A stretch of 64,000 bases of DNA from Gaeumannomyces sp. JS-464 (lineage: Eukaryota; Ascomycota; Sordariomycetes; Magnaporthales; Magnaporthaceae). Below are positions 31,785-42,792 of this stretch, piece after piece. The position numbers were made by a program, and so were the translations under genes. The first letter of the stretch is position 1; every line of letters starts with the position of its first letter. The notes under the pieces are model-generated. The model saw nothing but the letters and a program-made list of their open reading frames with translations. It made no database searches and was not told the DNA's origin. The DNA lies in NCBI GenBank assembly GCA_002197995.1, contig NGZR01000008.1:930001-994000 (forward strand), read 5' to 3'.

Positions 31785-32550
31785 CACCCCTCCTTCTCCT
31801 CCTTATCGCTAACTTCCTCTCCGGCTTTAATCGCCTCCTGCCTCCTTTTGGCCGCCCGCTCCCGCTTCGTGTCCGGAGCTTTTGCATCCTTTTGGCATTG
31901 TCGAAGACGCCGTTAGTGCCGGAGCCGCATGCCGCACAGGTCGGGTCCTTCCGGTACCGCTTAAGGGCGTACGGCTCACAAAAATAATGACCGCACCGCG
32001 TCACCACCGGCTGCTTGTACGCCTCGCGGCATATGATGCACGCGAACGGTATGCTCTCGAGCAGCGCGTCGTCGCAACCACCGTCCCTCCCATGTTCTTT
32101 TTGCCTTTGGCCACGCTCTCCCACTCCCGGTCGAGCTGCCACCCGGCCTTGTAGTCCTCTCGCGCGTGTAGGTACTTGCAGTTATCGCCGAAGCCTGTTT
32201 GCTTGTGCTGTCCGCGGTGAAAAAAGAGGGCTTGGGTCAGCAACAGCCAGCGTAAATAAAGGAGAGAGAAGAAAAAAAGAGGGTTTCGTGCCGAGCAAAT
32301 GCGCCCACCAGCCACTGAGACTTACATCTTTACAAACATCCGGCGCAAAGTCGGTCACGGTCACGGTCCTAATGTTGGTTGGTGCCTTGACCGGCCCCAA
32401 CGTCCTCGACGGCGCGTCCGGGTTCTTTTACACAAAGCTTGTCTTGTTCGCCAGGCCCTTGTACAGGCCGTCGTCGGGTTGTCAGGCATCGCCGGGCGCG
32501 GCGGGCGGCGGCCTGGCCCTCGTGCCGCCCAGGAGGTTCTTGGTCGAGAG
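31785..32550 (-). pseudogene. CWC24-like CCCH/RING splicing factor relic
   Basis: CWC24 (RNF113 family) is a spliceosomal protein with a CCCH zinc finger and a RING finger. Reading down from 32540: ALSTKNLLGGTRARPPPAA, TGA (32482-32484), DDGLYKGLANKTSFV, TAA (32428-32430), KNPDAPSRTLGPVKAPTNI and TDFAPDVCKD. Then come an intron (GTAAGT donor, CGGACAG acceptor) and HKQTGFGDNCKYLHAREDYK. After a shift come ESIPFACIICREAYKQPVVT, RCGHYFCEPYALKRY and CAACGSGTNGVF, then a shifted DTKRERAAKRRQEAI tail. Damage: two stops, one CCCH Cys lost with three residues (GFCGFGD to GFGD), a RING Cys changed to Tyr (EPCAL to EPYAL), and two shifts. It is truncated at its 5' end by repeat family A. Confidence 0.85.
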
Positions 32551-32570
32551 CGCGTCGGCACCGTCCTACG

Positions 32571-32868
32571 CTGGGTGCTGGATACGAATTATCTTGTACC
32601 TGCCGCCGTTGTGGTTCGCTGGCAATACCGGCGGTGGCAGCGGCTCGCGCGCATATGGAGCGGACATTACCGTCGCCGCAAGATTAGGTTACGACGACTT
32701 TGCGATGTGTCGGGGCGCAGTGTTAAGGTGCGGAGAATAAACCCAGAATTTGGTTGCTGGGGCAGCAGTGCAGAGGTGCATGTTTTGTCGGGACTGTGGC
32801 GCCCTGTATGACCCATACGGTAACCACTCCACACCGACGCAGCAGCGTCGAGCGCTAGGCAATCGTGC
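32571..32868 (+). repeat. Dispersed repeat family A, copy 2
   Basis: This is the second copy of the repeat at 20673-20986, in the same orientation. It lies at the point where the CWC24-like relic loses similarity to its family, so its arrival probably truncated that gene. Confidence 0.85.
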
Positions 32869-34343
32869 GAAGTGCTCAGTCCGGCTCGACCCGACACCCG
32901 TCAGGCTGTAGTAGCGATCGAGGGACTGGACGTAGGGCTCTCTCCTGTCGCTGATCATGACATTCTTGCGGTGGCGCCTGGGAGGCGGAGAGTCGTCCTC
33001 GTGCGCGCGCGCGCGTTTGCGCGGGTCGCGACATCGCGTGATCGTCGGTCAGGTCGGTGTGGGAGATGCGAGGTAGGTCATATATTCGGTCGGGCCGCGT
33101 GCGCTATAGGAGATGCGAGGTTACAGTCGGCGGCGCAAAGAGGCAGGCAGGTTATATCGTTGGTCGGGTCGGTGGGCGGGGCAATTGGAAGCAGCACGCA
33201 GGGTCGAGTTGTCGTGCAAAGCGCAGATGACGGCGGGCGCGACCGGGGTAGGCCCACATCGACCCACCCTCCCTCAGCCCGCCGTCACCTTGTCTTCACC
33301 TTGCCATCGACCCTGGCGTGGTGGTGCCCGCGTACCGGTACCCGCGCCTTTAAAGGTCCTTCTTTCTTCCTTTTGCGCAGCCCATACGTGCCCCCAGCCT
33401 ACCGTTAGCAGGATAGGTAATGCCCGACCTCCGCGATCACAAGCACGGCGAACCCGCCCGCCGGCTCGTTTTCCACCGCGGCGAACGTTACGGCACACGG
33501 TTTCGAACACGGCCGGCATCTCCGGCATCCGTAGGTAGGCATCGATCCGCCCCACGCCCTCCTGCGGCCGCCCTGCTCGATCTGCTGACGCCGACCAGAT
33601 CTCGGCATGTGACCCTTTACGCCGGACCGCAGCGTCTCCATCACGCCTCGTCCCAGCCTCCGAGGCGACGTCGACCTCTGAGATCGCCGTCCCTGCCCAC
33701 CGGTCCGCCTCCGTCGCGCTCTCGATGCCCAGGTCCTGCGATCCAAAAGCGCCGAAAGCCGCTCGGCCGGCGGTCGTCATCTCTCGTCGGCGCATCAGAG
33801 GATACACAAAAGAGGCACGGCCCACAGGACTGGCGGATAGGCTACACCTGAAAATTCAGAGAGACACACGGCGCAGTCCGGTGCCTCTCCGACCCTGTCA
33901 TACACGACAAGGCGAGAAGGTGACGTCCTCACAAGTAGAAGAGGAGAAAAAAAGAAGACGAGACGTCAACCCCTCGGAAGTCGCGTGAAGGAGATAAGAT
34001 GAAGATTAGGAAAGAAAGAAAACGTCCCTCCTCACGGGCTCGTTCGATCAGCCATTTTTTTGGAGTTCGTCGCGGGTTGCGTAGTTCCTTCATTTTGTAT
34101 ACCAGCTCAGTAACATCCTGATTGTTAACTCCATATTGCTGGCGGAGACGACGGCGAGGATGACCCTGCGGGCCGCGATATGGCCTTGCGCACCATACCG
34201 CTAACCGAGTTAACATCCTCAACCCACTGCATATGCAGGGAAGGCAAAAGTAGGTACGGCTCGCTCTGCGGACCGTAAGTGCGACGGCCGAGGTGAGACA
34301 AGTTTGGAAGTTGAACTTTAGTTGTGGTAGCTATTAGTAGGCC
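32869..34343. other. No gene recognised; short internal repeats
   Basis: A CG alternating tract lies at 33003-33018. A repeated ggagatgcgaggt with ggtcgggtcggt-type sequence fills 33040-33180. Overlapping open frames on both strands at 33274-33851 show no motifs. Confidence 0.35.
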
Positions 34344-34948
34344 TTAGGTGTTACGACCAGCATGAGGGCCGCCAAGGGAAGCCGGAAGGGACGAGTGACG
34401 CCACCTAGCCCCAGGCCCAGGGTGGAGCTACGGAGAAGTCACGTGCAGGCAAGATAGATATCACAGCGGGTAGGGGCTAGAGAAATTGGAGGAGCAGAAA
34501 GATGATATTCAGAGCAGGTTGGGGCCAGAGGCCCCGCCTGGGAGGAAATCTTTATCTAGTGGTGCCTGGAGGCCCGTGCGTGGGGTGACCCCACGCGTGC
34601 CGTGACAATAGATAGGCAGTAGCTGGAGTAGCCAGCTACTGAAGCGACTGCCGAGTAGCTGGGGTACCCAGCTACTGAGACTATCACCCCTCTTGGCGCG
34701 GTACGAAAGGAAGCAACAGTACCAAGAAGCGCAGGTATATAAAGGAAGGATTTCCTTAGGGAAGGAAGTCTTGACTGAAGCTTTGGCATCAGTCAACCTA
34801 AGTTAGCCCCCAGGCATCCTGGGGCAAGCAATCAGACGTTGTCTTCTAGTCACGTGTTCACCCTGTGTCCCGACCAGCGCTACTGTCCGAGAACCACCCC
34901 CGAGGCGCCCTACCCTAGGAGTAGGCCCCTTCTGATTGTAACATTAGG
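34344..34948 (+). mobile_element. Solo LTR with 5-bp target-site duplication
   Basis: The LTR runs from 34349 (TGTTACGACC) to 34943 (GATTGTAACA), 595 bp. Its ends form a perfect 6-bp inverted repeat TGTTAC/GTAACA. It is flanked by a perfect duplication, ttagg at 34344-34348 and 34944-34948. An internal TATA box (tatataaagg) lies near 34737. Both size and duplication length fit Ty3/gypsy. No internal region is present, so it arose by LTR-LTR recombination. Confidence 0.9.
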
Positions 34949-35072
34949 AAATGGCCGCCTTCTCTCGTTTATTAGCCATCTGTAGCCGCCGCCTGATCTA
35001 ATGAATACAGGCCCCGCAAAACCCCTCGGACTGCACAGCTTTCGCAAGCCCCTCCTCGGGATCCAAGGCACC
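34949..35072. other. Short intergenic spacer
   Basis: Nothing recognised. Confidence 0.3.
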
Positions 35073-36112
35073 CTAACTGTCAAGGCTCATGAACCGAGTT
35101 TCCCTTTGCGCCCACTTTTCAGCGATAGGAGAATCCGTCCTGCTGCCAAAATGGCCCCAGCCCGAGCTGCTGCTTGATGCTATAGGGTTCCAGTAGTTCA
35201 GGACACCCGCGGCAAAATCTCCATAGCGTCGAATGACAGGCTGCATTAAGGACCAGATCTCTTTATCCTCACGCTTGATAATGAGCAGGCGGCACAGAAT
35301 TTCCTTCAAGGCCAGGTCAGAGCGACTCGTGGAGCTGTAGACCTCTTCGACGACTGCGGGAAAGCCGCGGGACTGCCAGTTGTTAAGGCTTTCGACGCGA
35401 TTAGCGGCTTTCTTAAACCGATCAATACTCATCGTCTTCAGCTCAGGGACAATAAACTTGTCCGCCATGATGTAGATCTTAGCCTCGTTGAATAGGACCG
35501 CACAGGTATTGTCGATAGTTTGGGGCTCGCCCGAAGCTGTTGAAAGGGCTGTTAGAACTTGACTTGACTAGCGGCGATTGTTCAAAGGGTGAGCGAAGAT
35601 TTTATTGCGGATCATACCATCATAATGCTGATCGCTGGGAATCGTCTGGTAGTGATCTTCCTTATCTTCCTCTGGCATTATACTTTTGTTGATCTGCGAT
35701 GGCTCGTTTTCCTCCACAATCGGGACTGCACTGGTGTGATAATTCCTGGTATAAGCGAAGTCGAGGAGCTTCTGGACAAGGTCCGGATCATCCTCCGGTA
35801 GGTTGATCGTGTTGGTGGATGCCTCCTGTCAAGCACGTTAGCATTGGGCTTACCTAGTCCAGTTTCGGAATTTGGGATCATGTGCAGCGTTTAAGCCGTC
35901 TGGCAAGGCAGCCTAGCCAGCCTTGTGCGGGACGCTGGGGGTTGGATGTGGCGTACCCTAAAAGGTCCTTCACAGGCCTTCTCGAAAAAATTGGACTGAG
36001 AGCAGAGGATGATGCGATGGACGTGAAAGATCCGGCCCTGACAAGTTATCGTAAGGCCGGAGCATTTCTCCTTGTCCGCCATGGACCGCAGAGAGCGATA
36101 GAGAGGTGCCAT
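35073..36112 (-). CDS. BTB/POZ domain protein, 3 exons
   Basis: Exons on the minus strand are 36112-35957, 35825-35618 and 35536-35073, joining without a stop to 275 aa. Intron donors are GTACGC and GTATGA; acceptors are GACAG and CAACAG with CTAAC branch points; phases are 0 and 1. The start is ATG at 36112 (MAPLYRSLRSM); an in-frame extension to 36340 exists but lacks conservation. The BTB domain spans the first two exons: CSGLTITCQGRIFHVHRIIL, CSQSNFFEKACEGPF and INLPEDDPDLVQKLLDFAYT. Exon 3 continues FNEAKIYIMADKFIVPELK, the usual helical segment after BTB. These proteins mediate dimerisation or serve as ubiquitin-ligase adaptors; the partner is unknown. This is one of the cleanest genes in the window. 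Confidence 0.85.
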
Positions 36113-37231
36113 GGTTGTTAGTGGGCTGGCCCCTTTGCAGGGGTGGAGAAGTTGCGGTGGTGGTGATGCTTTTTCCTTCGCAGAGGAGAACAGCTCGGGG
36201 AAGGCTTCCTTAGCCCAGTGTTGAGACGTGAATATATTGTCCCTCAGTAAAGACTGCAAGATCCCAACAAGGTCCTGATCACAAAGAGCAGCTGGTTGAT
36301 GCCGACGAACGACTTTTCGAATGGCCTTGGCTTTCCGCATAGAATAATGACCGTGTGAAGAAAAAAACCGCCCTCCAAAAAAGGTATACTCGTTTCCTCT
36401 GAGCTTTTGAATATACCATTGTATGAAACTGAAGGTTGGAGACGGGAAAGCGGCGGTGGGTGCCCTTGTTGAGTGTCATACGGGACCCCCGAGGAGGGGC
36501 ACCCCGCACAGGGCACGGGCCACCAGGACTCGGAGTCCTAGATTGCAACCGTGGTGTTACGACCAGAAGCGGGGAAGGAAGGCCTAAGGCCCAGGGCCCT
36601 GAGGGTAGTCTAATTAGATGCATCCCACCCCACTTCTAAGAGAGTTACGTAGGTAGCAACTCAACCACCGCCGCCTTTTTTTCGGCACTTTGTGCGCCGT
36701 GGCTGTGCAGTGCGGGGGCATCTGCATGACCTTCGGCTCGTCGCTCCCTCGATCCGTCGGTTTATCTAATCTATTGGCCCATCCGGTGCCAGAAACCAAA
36801 CAACAAAAAATGCAATGCGATCCGTTAGTCCAGTTCCAAGCTCCTGTCCTTGTCCGCCTCGTTTGTCCATCAAGGTGCCGGGGCTCGTCGGCTTCCGTAC
36901 ACACCTTGAAGACAGGGACAAGAGTTGGGGAACGTGCCAGCTGCGTGTCGTTTGAAAGCGCGTGGCGGCCCACTGACCAAGGGGAGAGTGTTAGTGCCTG
37001 GCGCGTGCGTCCGCGGTGCACGATGTGCAATGTACCTTTTGGAAATTGCTCTCCGAGGTGGGGTGGACCTGCCAAGAGATTCTACAACCCGCTCCAAACC
37101 TGCCATCTTTGTATCCAGACTCCCTGCCCCGTGCCCCCAGCCCATTTCGAGTCCCACCAGGTTCGCGCTTTAGATAGTGTAACGGGAGCGATAGGCATCG
37201 CGTCAAGGCTACGATATGCCCTGCATTGTTG
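36113..37231. other. Intergenic with repeat copy and LTR-like start
   Basis: A TGTTACGACCAG sequence at 36555 matches the first 12 bases of the solo LTR at 34349, so it may be a truncated relative. Repeat family B copy 2 lies at 37025-37145. No gene recognised. Confidence 0.4.
37025..37145 (-). repeat. Dispersed repeat family B, copy 2
   Basis: Reverse-complement copy of 10513-10636. Confidence 0.7.
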
Positions 37232-39484
37232 CTACGATCTAAAGCTACAAATGTAATGCCAATGTGCTATTCCCTTTGCTGTGAGGATCCAGATTCGCAT
37301 CCTTCCCAAAACCCAATAGGGAAGCCTTCTGATGCTGCCTGTATCTGCCGGAGGTACTCCATGCCATATCCACAGATCCTTGGGACGTGCCCACTCCAGC
37401 CCGTTCCTGTTTAAGAGCTGTTTCGCCTTCTCCTTTTTGCGCTTTCGCACGAGCCTCAGCGCGTCCTCGGCGATGGCGAGCATGGTCGGCGGGTCCAACT
37501 CCTCGCCGGAGTTGTAATCATCCTCGTCCGCGCAATCAATGTCATGGCCGCCGTCAGCAGGACAATGCGCATTCCCCCCAAAGAAAGAGTCTGCAAGGGC
37601 GGGAAGAGGCTTGACAAGATTGCTGAAGAGTGCGAGCGCCTCGTCGCACTCCCCGCGGGAGCGCATCATGTCTGCCAGGTCTAGCCGCGCCCACAGGAGC
37701 GCGCGGTTCTCCTTCTCCCGGTCCGTCTCGATCACAAGCGACTGCAGTCTCTGCTCTGCAATTTCGCGCTCGCCGTTTTCAAACAAAACCAGTGCGTTAA
37801 CGTGGACGCACTGGCAGTACCCCTCAAAGTACTTATCCCGGCCGATGTGCTCCTTAACCTGCCCCAGGATCCGCGAGGCATCCCCTAGGTTCCCGAACTC
37901 GCGATGTGCAATGGCCAGCGCGAGCGACGCGTCAATCAAGACGTTCGTTCCGGGCCCGTAGCCCCTTCCGCGAGTCGTTAGCGAGTGCTCGAAAAATTTA
38001 ATGGCCTGGTCGCGACGCCCCTGCTGCCGGTAAATGTTGCCCAGGTGCTGCTCGACGTATACCGCGAACCCGTCGTCGTCGCCGAAGCGGGTCTTGCGCG
38101 CATTGTATACCGCCAGCATGATGTCGAGCCCCTCGTCGAGGAGGCCGTTCTGTAGCAGCGCGCACGCCTGCCACATGCGGGCCGCGAGATAGCCGTGGCT
38201 GGAGGGCCCGTCGACCTGGAGGAAGCCGTGGATCGCCTCCTCCTGCGTCCGCGAGGACTGGGAGAAGTCGGTCAGGAAGTACTCCGTCTGTCCCTTGTGT
38301 GTGAGCGTGGCGTACAGATCCCTCCTGTCGTCGCCGGTTAGGACGCGTCGTTGGATGTCGGCAACCTCGGCGTAGGCGGCGTTCGCCTTCTCGAAATCGC
38401 CCACGGATATGTAGGCAAACGCCACCTCGGATCGGGCCCTGAGGGTCAAGGGGTGCTCCGCGCCGAGGATTTCGGTCAGGCCCTCCACCACTCGCTCGCG
38501 AACTTGCATCATCTTGTTTACGACGCCGAAAAAGAAGTACCAAAACCCGAGTTGCCTAAGTGAAAGCCATTGGAGGATATTGTCCCGCTGTTGCCCCTTG
38601 TGGTAGGCATCAGTCAACTCCCGATATGGCATGACGAAAAAGTTTTCCAGGCCCAGTATCCGCTTTCCAGCCTCCGAAAGACGATTAGAGAACTCGCCAA
38701 GGCGACTGCGTGAGCTGCCAATCCCTGTGAAGTCCTTGTCCTGCTGAGATTTGTATTCGCTCCAGTATGCAAACTGCCGCATCCGAAGGAAGTTTCCAGT
38801 CGACTGCACCAGCTCCGGCGATGGATCCGTCACCTTTGCCAGATGGACGGACCAGAACTGCGCAGCATAGTCGTAGAAATCGTTGTGCTTTTTATTGGCA
38901 ATTGCGATCCTCTCACTGTCGATCGGCCCATTGTTCCGTCGAAGCATGGCAGCGATGAGATCCAGCGAAGCATACTTTTCTGACGAGAGAGTGTGAAGAC
39001 ACTCTGCCGCCAGGAGAAGCATCGGGCTCCTTTGATGAAAAGAGCACAGATTCGTTCTTGCACAAGTGGGTTGTCGAGCCTTGGTGCATCATGAGGAACT
39101 CGCGCGCAGAATGGTGGTGGAAGACAACTTGACGATCTTTATCTCTCACATGCTCAGCCGAATGTTCTGGGTTGAAGTTAAGCGCGAAAGTGAGCGTCTT
39201 GATCCGACGCTCCAACTGTTCCTCATCAAACTCGTGCGCTCTGGCATGATCACTGAGGGATGTCTTATATGCGGAGACCAGGTCTCGGGGGAACTGTTCC
39301 AGGGATTGCTCGACCTGGGAACATGATATTCCAGTTCCCGTAGCGTTGCGGAGCAGCATTGTTGCCCAGAGGAACGAGCCCTTGGCTGCCGCCTTTATCC
39401 GGGCGACGGTGGCACTTTTTTTTAAGATGTCATGAAGCTACTCAGACACGAGAACAATATCGTTTTCCACCAAGTCCTGGGTGA
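37232..39484 (-). pseudogene. NACHT-TPR STAND (NLR-like) protein, truncated
   Basis: Fungal STAND proteins act in non-self recognition and cell-death control. This minus-strand relic keeps the end of the NACHT module (LVENDIVLVSE, then AAAKGSFLWATMLLRN), the winged-helix-like part (FPRDLVSAYKTSL, HHHSAREFLMMH), and a long TPR region. The TPR frame is clean for 596 codons from ATG 39022: EHPLTLRARSEVAFAYISVG, GNIYRQQGRRDQAIKFFEHS and similar units. A TAG at 39438-39440 breaks LVSE*LHDIL, where CAG-to-TAG is likely. One base near 39020 separates the HHSAREFL part from the TPR part. The Walker A and B motifs are missing because similarity stops at about 39484. A shorter TPR-only product from 39022 might still be made. 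Confidence 0.75.
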
Positions 39485-40843
39485 CTGACCGAAGGTGGCG
39501 TGGAGTTGAGAGGGTGGAAGGGTGGCTCAGGCCACGCGAATGCAGCAGTTTGCCAAGGGAACCAGCGGAGAGGGAATGGCCAAAACCCCCAGATCAGCAA
39601 CCCCTCCAACCCCGCTCGAGGGCCCGTGTCATGGCTGGCAGGGGCACCCGCCTGCCCCACTCTTATCATCGCAGGTGAGCGAAGGGTGCTGTGTGGTGAG
39701 AACAGGCATAGGACGACCTGCCAATCCCTAAAGACAAGGTGCTCAGCGTCGGCCATTGCTGACGTGACCTAGCGCGACCGAGGCAAGACTTTAGCAGGGG
39801 GATGCAGCTTGTCCTGCAAGTTCAGGGGGGCGGTTCATCTTGTTGTTCCCAGAGCGACCCAGTGGGCTCGGAATTTCTTTCGACGTAGCATTGGAGCATC
39901 CCCTCGGGGTGTCGTTCACGTGCCAGGCTGCGGATCTCCCGTATCATCCAAGGCATCACAATAGAGAGCAATTTCAGCAAGTCTGTTCTATGCACGCCCT
40001 TTTGCAGGTGCACGAACCCTGGGTCATTTTGCATGGATGCCCCAGCCCCCAAATTCCGGACTGTAATGTCTCGGGGCTTCAACTAAGGCAGCATATTTCC
40101 TTGCAAAAAAAGGTACTTGTAAGGGCATGGCTTGCCGCTGACCTCACAGTGGGTAGGTACTTACCGAGGTGGCGGTCAACCAGGACAAGCGCTACTCTGC
40201 ATTGCGCTGGGCAGGGCGTTCCCATTTGAGGGTCGAGGGCCGATGCGCCCTGCCCGTTGCGCGTCCAGGGGGGCATCATTCATTACGATCCGGCTTGGCT
40301 TTTCCTGCAGAGTGCTTATGCCAGCTTACTCTGTACCTGACACTTTATTAGTGTGAGTGCCTGTTGGACGGCCTGATAGTCGAAGTTGCCCCTGCAGTAC
40401 GGCCTGCATTGCTTTGCGTTGCCGAGGTGGTCCCGCCCCATGGATGGCACAGAAAGCCGGTTTTCTGTTGACGTCCGATAGGCTGAAATTGATTTGCCAT
40501 ATTCCTCGATACCGGGTATGCAGTGTTGATCGACGGCCAGCGTTGCGACCATCTAAGCTCCCAACAACGCTCACGGCAGGTACAAATACCCGCTGTCCCG
40601 AAGGCCACCCTGCTCCTCTGGCACCAGGAGCGACAGTTCGAGGCAACTGCACCGCCCGCGTCTGCGCCGCTCTCTCTTCTACCACCTCACATTAACCGGC
40701 AACGCTCAAGCCATGATGTCTGAGGCTGACCCCAAAGCGCGAAATCATCCCTCTGTCCAGCAGGACCAACGGACTGGTGGGGCGGCACGTCGGCCCCTTC
40801 CGACCAAGGCCCCCAAAAAGTGAGAGTCCGCCACGTTCACTTA
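39485..40843. other. No gene recognised
   Basis: Short open frames only, and no conserved motif on either strand. Confidence 0.35.
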
Positions 40844-41425
40844 GGGCGTGATCAATACAAAACGGTTTTTTAGTTTTTACCATACTATTTTTAAAAACCG
40901 CTGAAAAACCGGTTTGCGGATCCGGTGCGAACCCTTGTGAAGATCTTATGGAAAACCCGCTAGAAGTATCTTTTCGCAGGCCAACGAATCGCGTCCCCTG
41001 GCCACCTCCCACTGCCGGTGTCACCTCTTTTGCCACCTCCTTTGCCTCCCGTTGAATATATAAAGCCGGCCACCCTCTCGCTTTTCGAAAAAATTTGACT
41101 TGGAAAAATTTCGAGCCCAAGGAGGGCTTCCCCAGGGAGGGCTTCCCCAGGGAGGGCTTCCCCAGGAAAGGCCGGGCGTAAAAGGCCGGGCATAAGGGCT
41201 TGGTGCGTGCAAATAGGACCAGGTAATAATAAATTCTTTTTTTTTCGCCACCTCCTAAAAGGGAAATTCGTTTGCAAACTACTGCCAGGGATTAAAAATA
41301 GAAAATCTATTTATAAAGGTACATTTTTTGTTATAGGACCCCTTGTGACGATCCTCGCTTATCCAAAAAAAAACCGGCCAGGGTGTTAAAAAACCAAAAA
41401 CCATTTTGTATTGATCACGCCCTTA
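40841..41425 (+). mobile_element. MITE with TTA target-site duplication
   Basis: The element (40844-41422, 579 bp) begins GGGCGTGATCAATACAAAA and ends with the reverse complement of the same 19 bases. The inverted similarity continues for about 35 bp. It is flanked on each side by TTA. The 3-bp TTA duplication and GGG-type ends fit PIF/Harbinger non-autonomous elements; a TA-target Tc1 element is less likely. Internally, a 15-bp unit (ggagggcttccccag) is repeated three times near 41117-41163. It has no transposase coding capacity. Confidence 0.85.
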
Positions 41426-41434
41426 TTTGCTGTG

Positions 41435-41512
41435 CTTCGCTTCCAGCCATAGCTGATCACTCCCCCTGCCGGATATTGCAGTATCGGTACGCAGTTCGGC
41501 CAGGCACGCGAA
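41435..41512 (+). pseudogene. Truncated Zn2Cys6-gene fragment
   Basis: This matches 42080-42155 (intron end plus exon start, gcttccagc to gcagttcggcca). It lies just right of the MITE and just left of the intact gene. It is a partial tandem copy. Confidence 0.7.
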
Positions 41513-41652
41513 AAAAGAGGCAGAGGACGGCCTATTAAAAGCGTACGTCGGCTGTTATTCCCTCCCTTTGTTTTACAAATTTTAGTAGTTATCTATTCCG
41601 CGATTCCATCACGGGCATATGTGCTTTGAATGACACGGTTGATTTGAAATAG
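41513..41652. promoter_or_regulatory. Upstream of the Zn2Cys6 exon; start exon not found
   Basis: The first recognised exon begins after a TAG acceptor at 41650-41652, so an initiating exon should lie here or further left. No convincing ATG exon with a donor was found. Confidence 0.3.
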
Positions 41653-42792
41653 TGTAACTCCTGCCGCTCTCGCAAGGTTCGCTGCGAAAAAGAGTCGGAC
41701 TCGCCTTGTAAACGCTGCAAAATATGTCGTCGGGAATGCGCGACATCAGGGGTAAGCTATAAATCAACAATTGAACTGTTCGAGCTGACATTGGAATCCT
41801 GCAGCGACTTACTAAACCGACCTCGGGAGCCGAAATATTCGACTCAGCCACTTCTCAAGCGGGCAGTGGTGTTTTCATTCCCGAGATGGCTACCATGACT
41901 TTGGGATCCCAGAGCACTGGCGAAGCAAAGGCACCTGAGATCGGTGCGCCGGGTGTCCAGGATATGTCAAACGCCAGCGGGCTGGATTTCGAACTGGCAA
42001 CTCCCCCAAATATCTCGCAACCACCGACATGGGCCTCCAGTACAAGGTTGGTTTTAGCCTGTCACGTCCACTTTTTATTGTTTTTGGCTTCCAGCTATGG
42101 CTGACCATCCCCCTACCCTGTATCGCAGTCTCGATGGGCAGTTCGGCCAAGTCGACACGGGAACCAGCTCTTATCCCAGTGGGGTGAACTTCGGCTTCTG
42201 GCCTACCTCCTGCCTCGACGACGATGGTGCGCCTATTCGTGAAGCCAGCTGGGGAGGATGGGATGACAATGACTACCAGCCGCCAAAGGCCGACCCTGAC
42301 ACCGAGATCCCCATCCATACGGCCTGCCCCGGGCCGATTCCTCTTTTGAATCAGCCACCCCCATTGGAACTATACAGCCCGGCGTGGCCATTTAAGGTCC
42401 TGCGAAACCAGAAAATGTGCTGCTTAGGAGAGAGGTACGGATTTGACTCCCTTTGCTTTCAACGAGTTAAATGGCCGAGGGCGCTAAGCTGACACTCTCC
42501 TAGGTACACAACCAGCGATCAGCAAGCCGGGGCGCCTTCTCTAACGGGTTTTCATCCTGGCGGCTGCCGCAACGAGGGGGACAAGCAATACGATCTGACT
42601 AAACTGGTTACTCCTGTGTCACAAGGGGAAGCCCATAATACACATCCGCCGCAGACCATCAGGAACGGGCAGTTTTGGGAGGACACCTCTTTCGACATAT
42701 TCGCTGCCGCCAGTCATCAACAGCGCGACACGCAGGCAAATTTTGGAATACCGACGCATACGGCGGAGCCCTGGAAACCGAACGATATATGA
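41653..42792 (+). CDS. Zn2Cys6 zinc-cluster transcription factor-like
   Basis: Exons 41653-41751, 41805-42046, 42129-42434 and 42504-42792 join in frame for 311 codons to TGA at 42790. Intron donors are GTAAGC, GTTGGT and GTACGG; acceptors are GCAG, GCAG and CTAG, each with a CTGAC branch point. The first exon is the binuclear cluster CNSCRSRKVRC, then CKRCKICRREC, with six Cys spaced x2-x6-x7-x2-x6. The rest is Pro/Ser/Asp-rich (GGWDDNDYQPPKAD, GNEGDKQYDLTKLV) without the fungal TF middle-homology domain, so the protein is short for this class. It probably binds DNA in the nucleus; target unknown. The 5' exon is not identified, possibly lost when the MITE and the partial copy rearranged the region. 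A pseudogene copy lies at 25095-25488. Confidence 0.75.
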
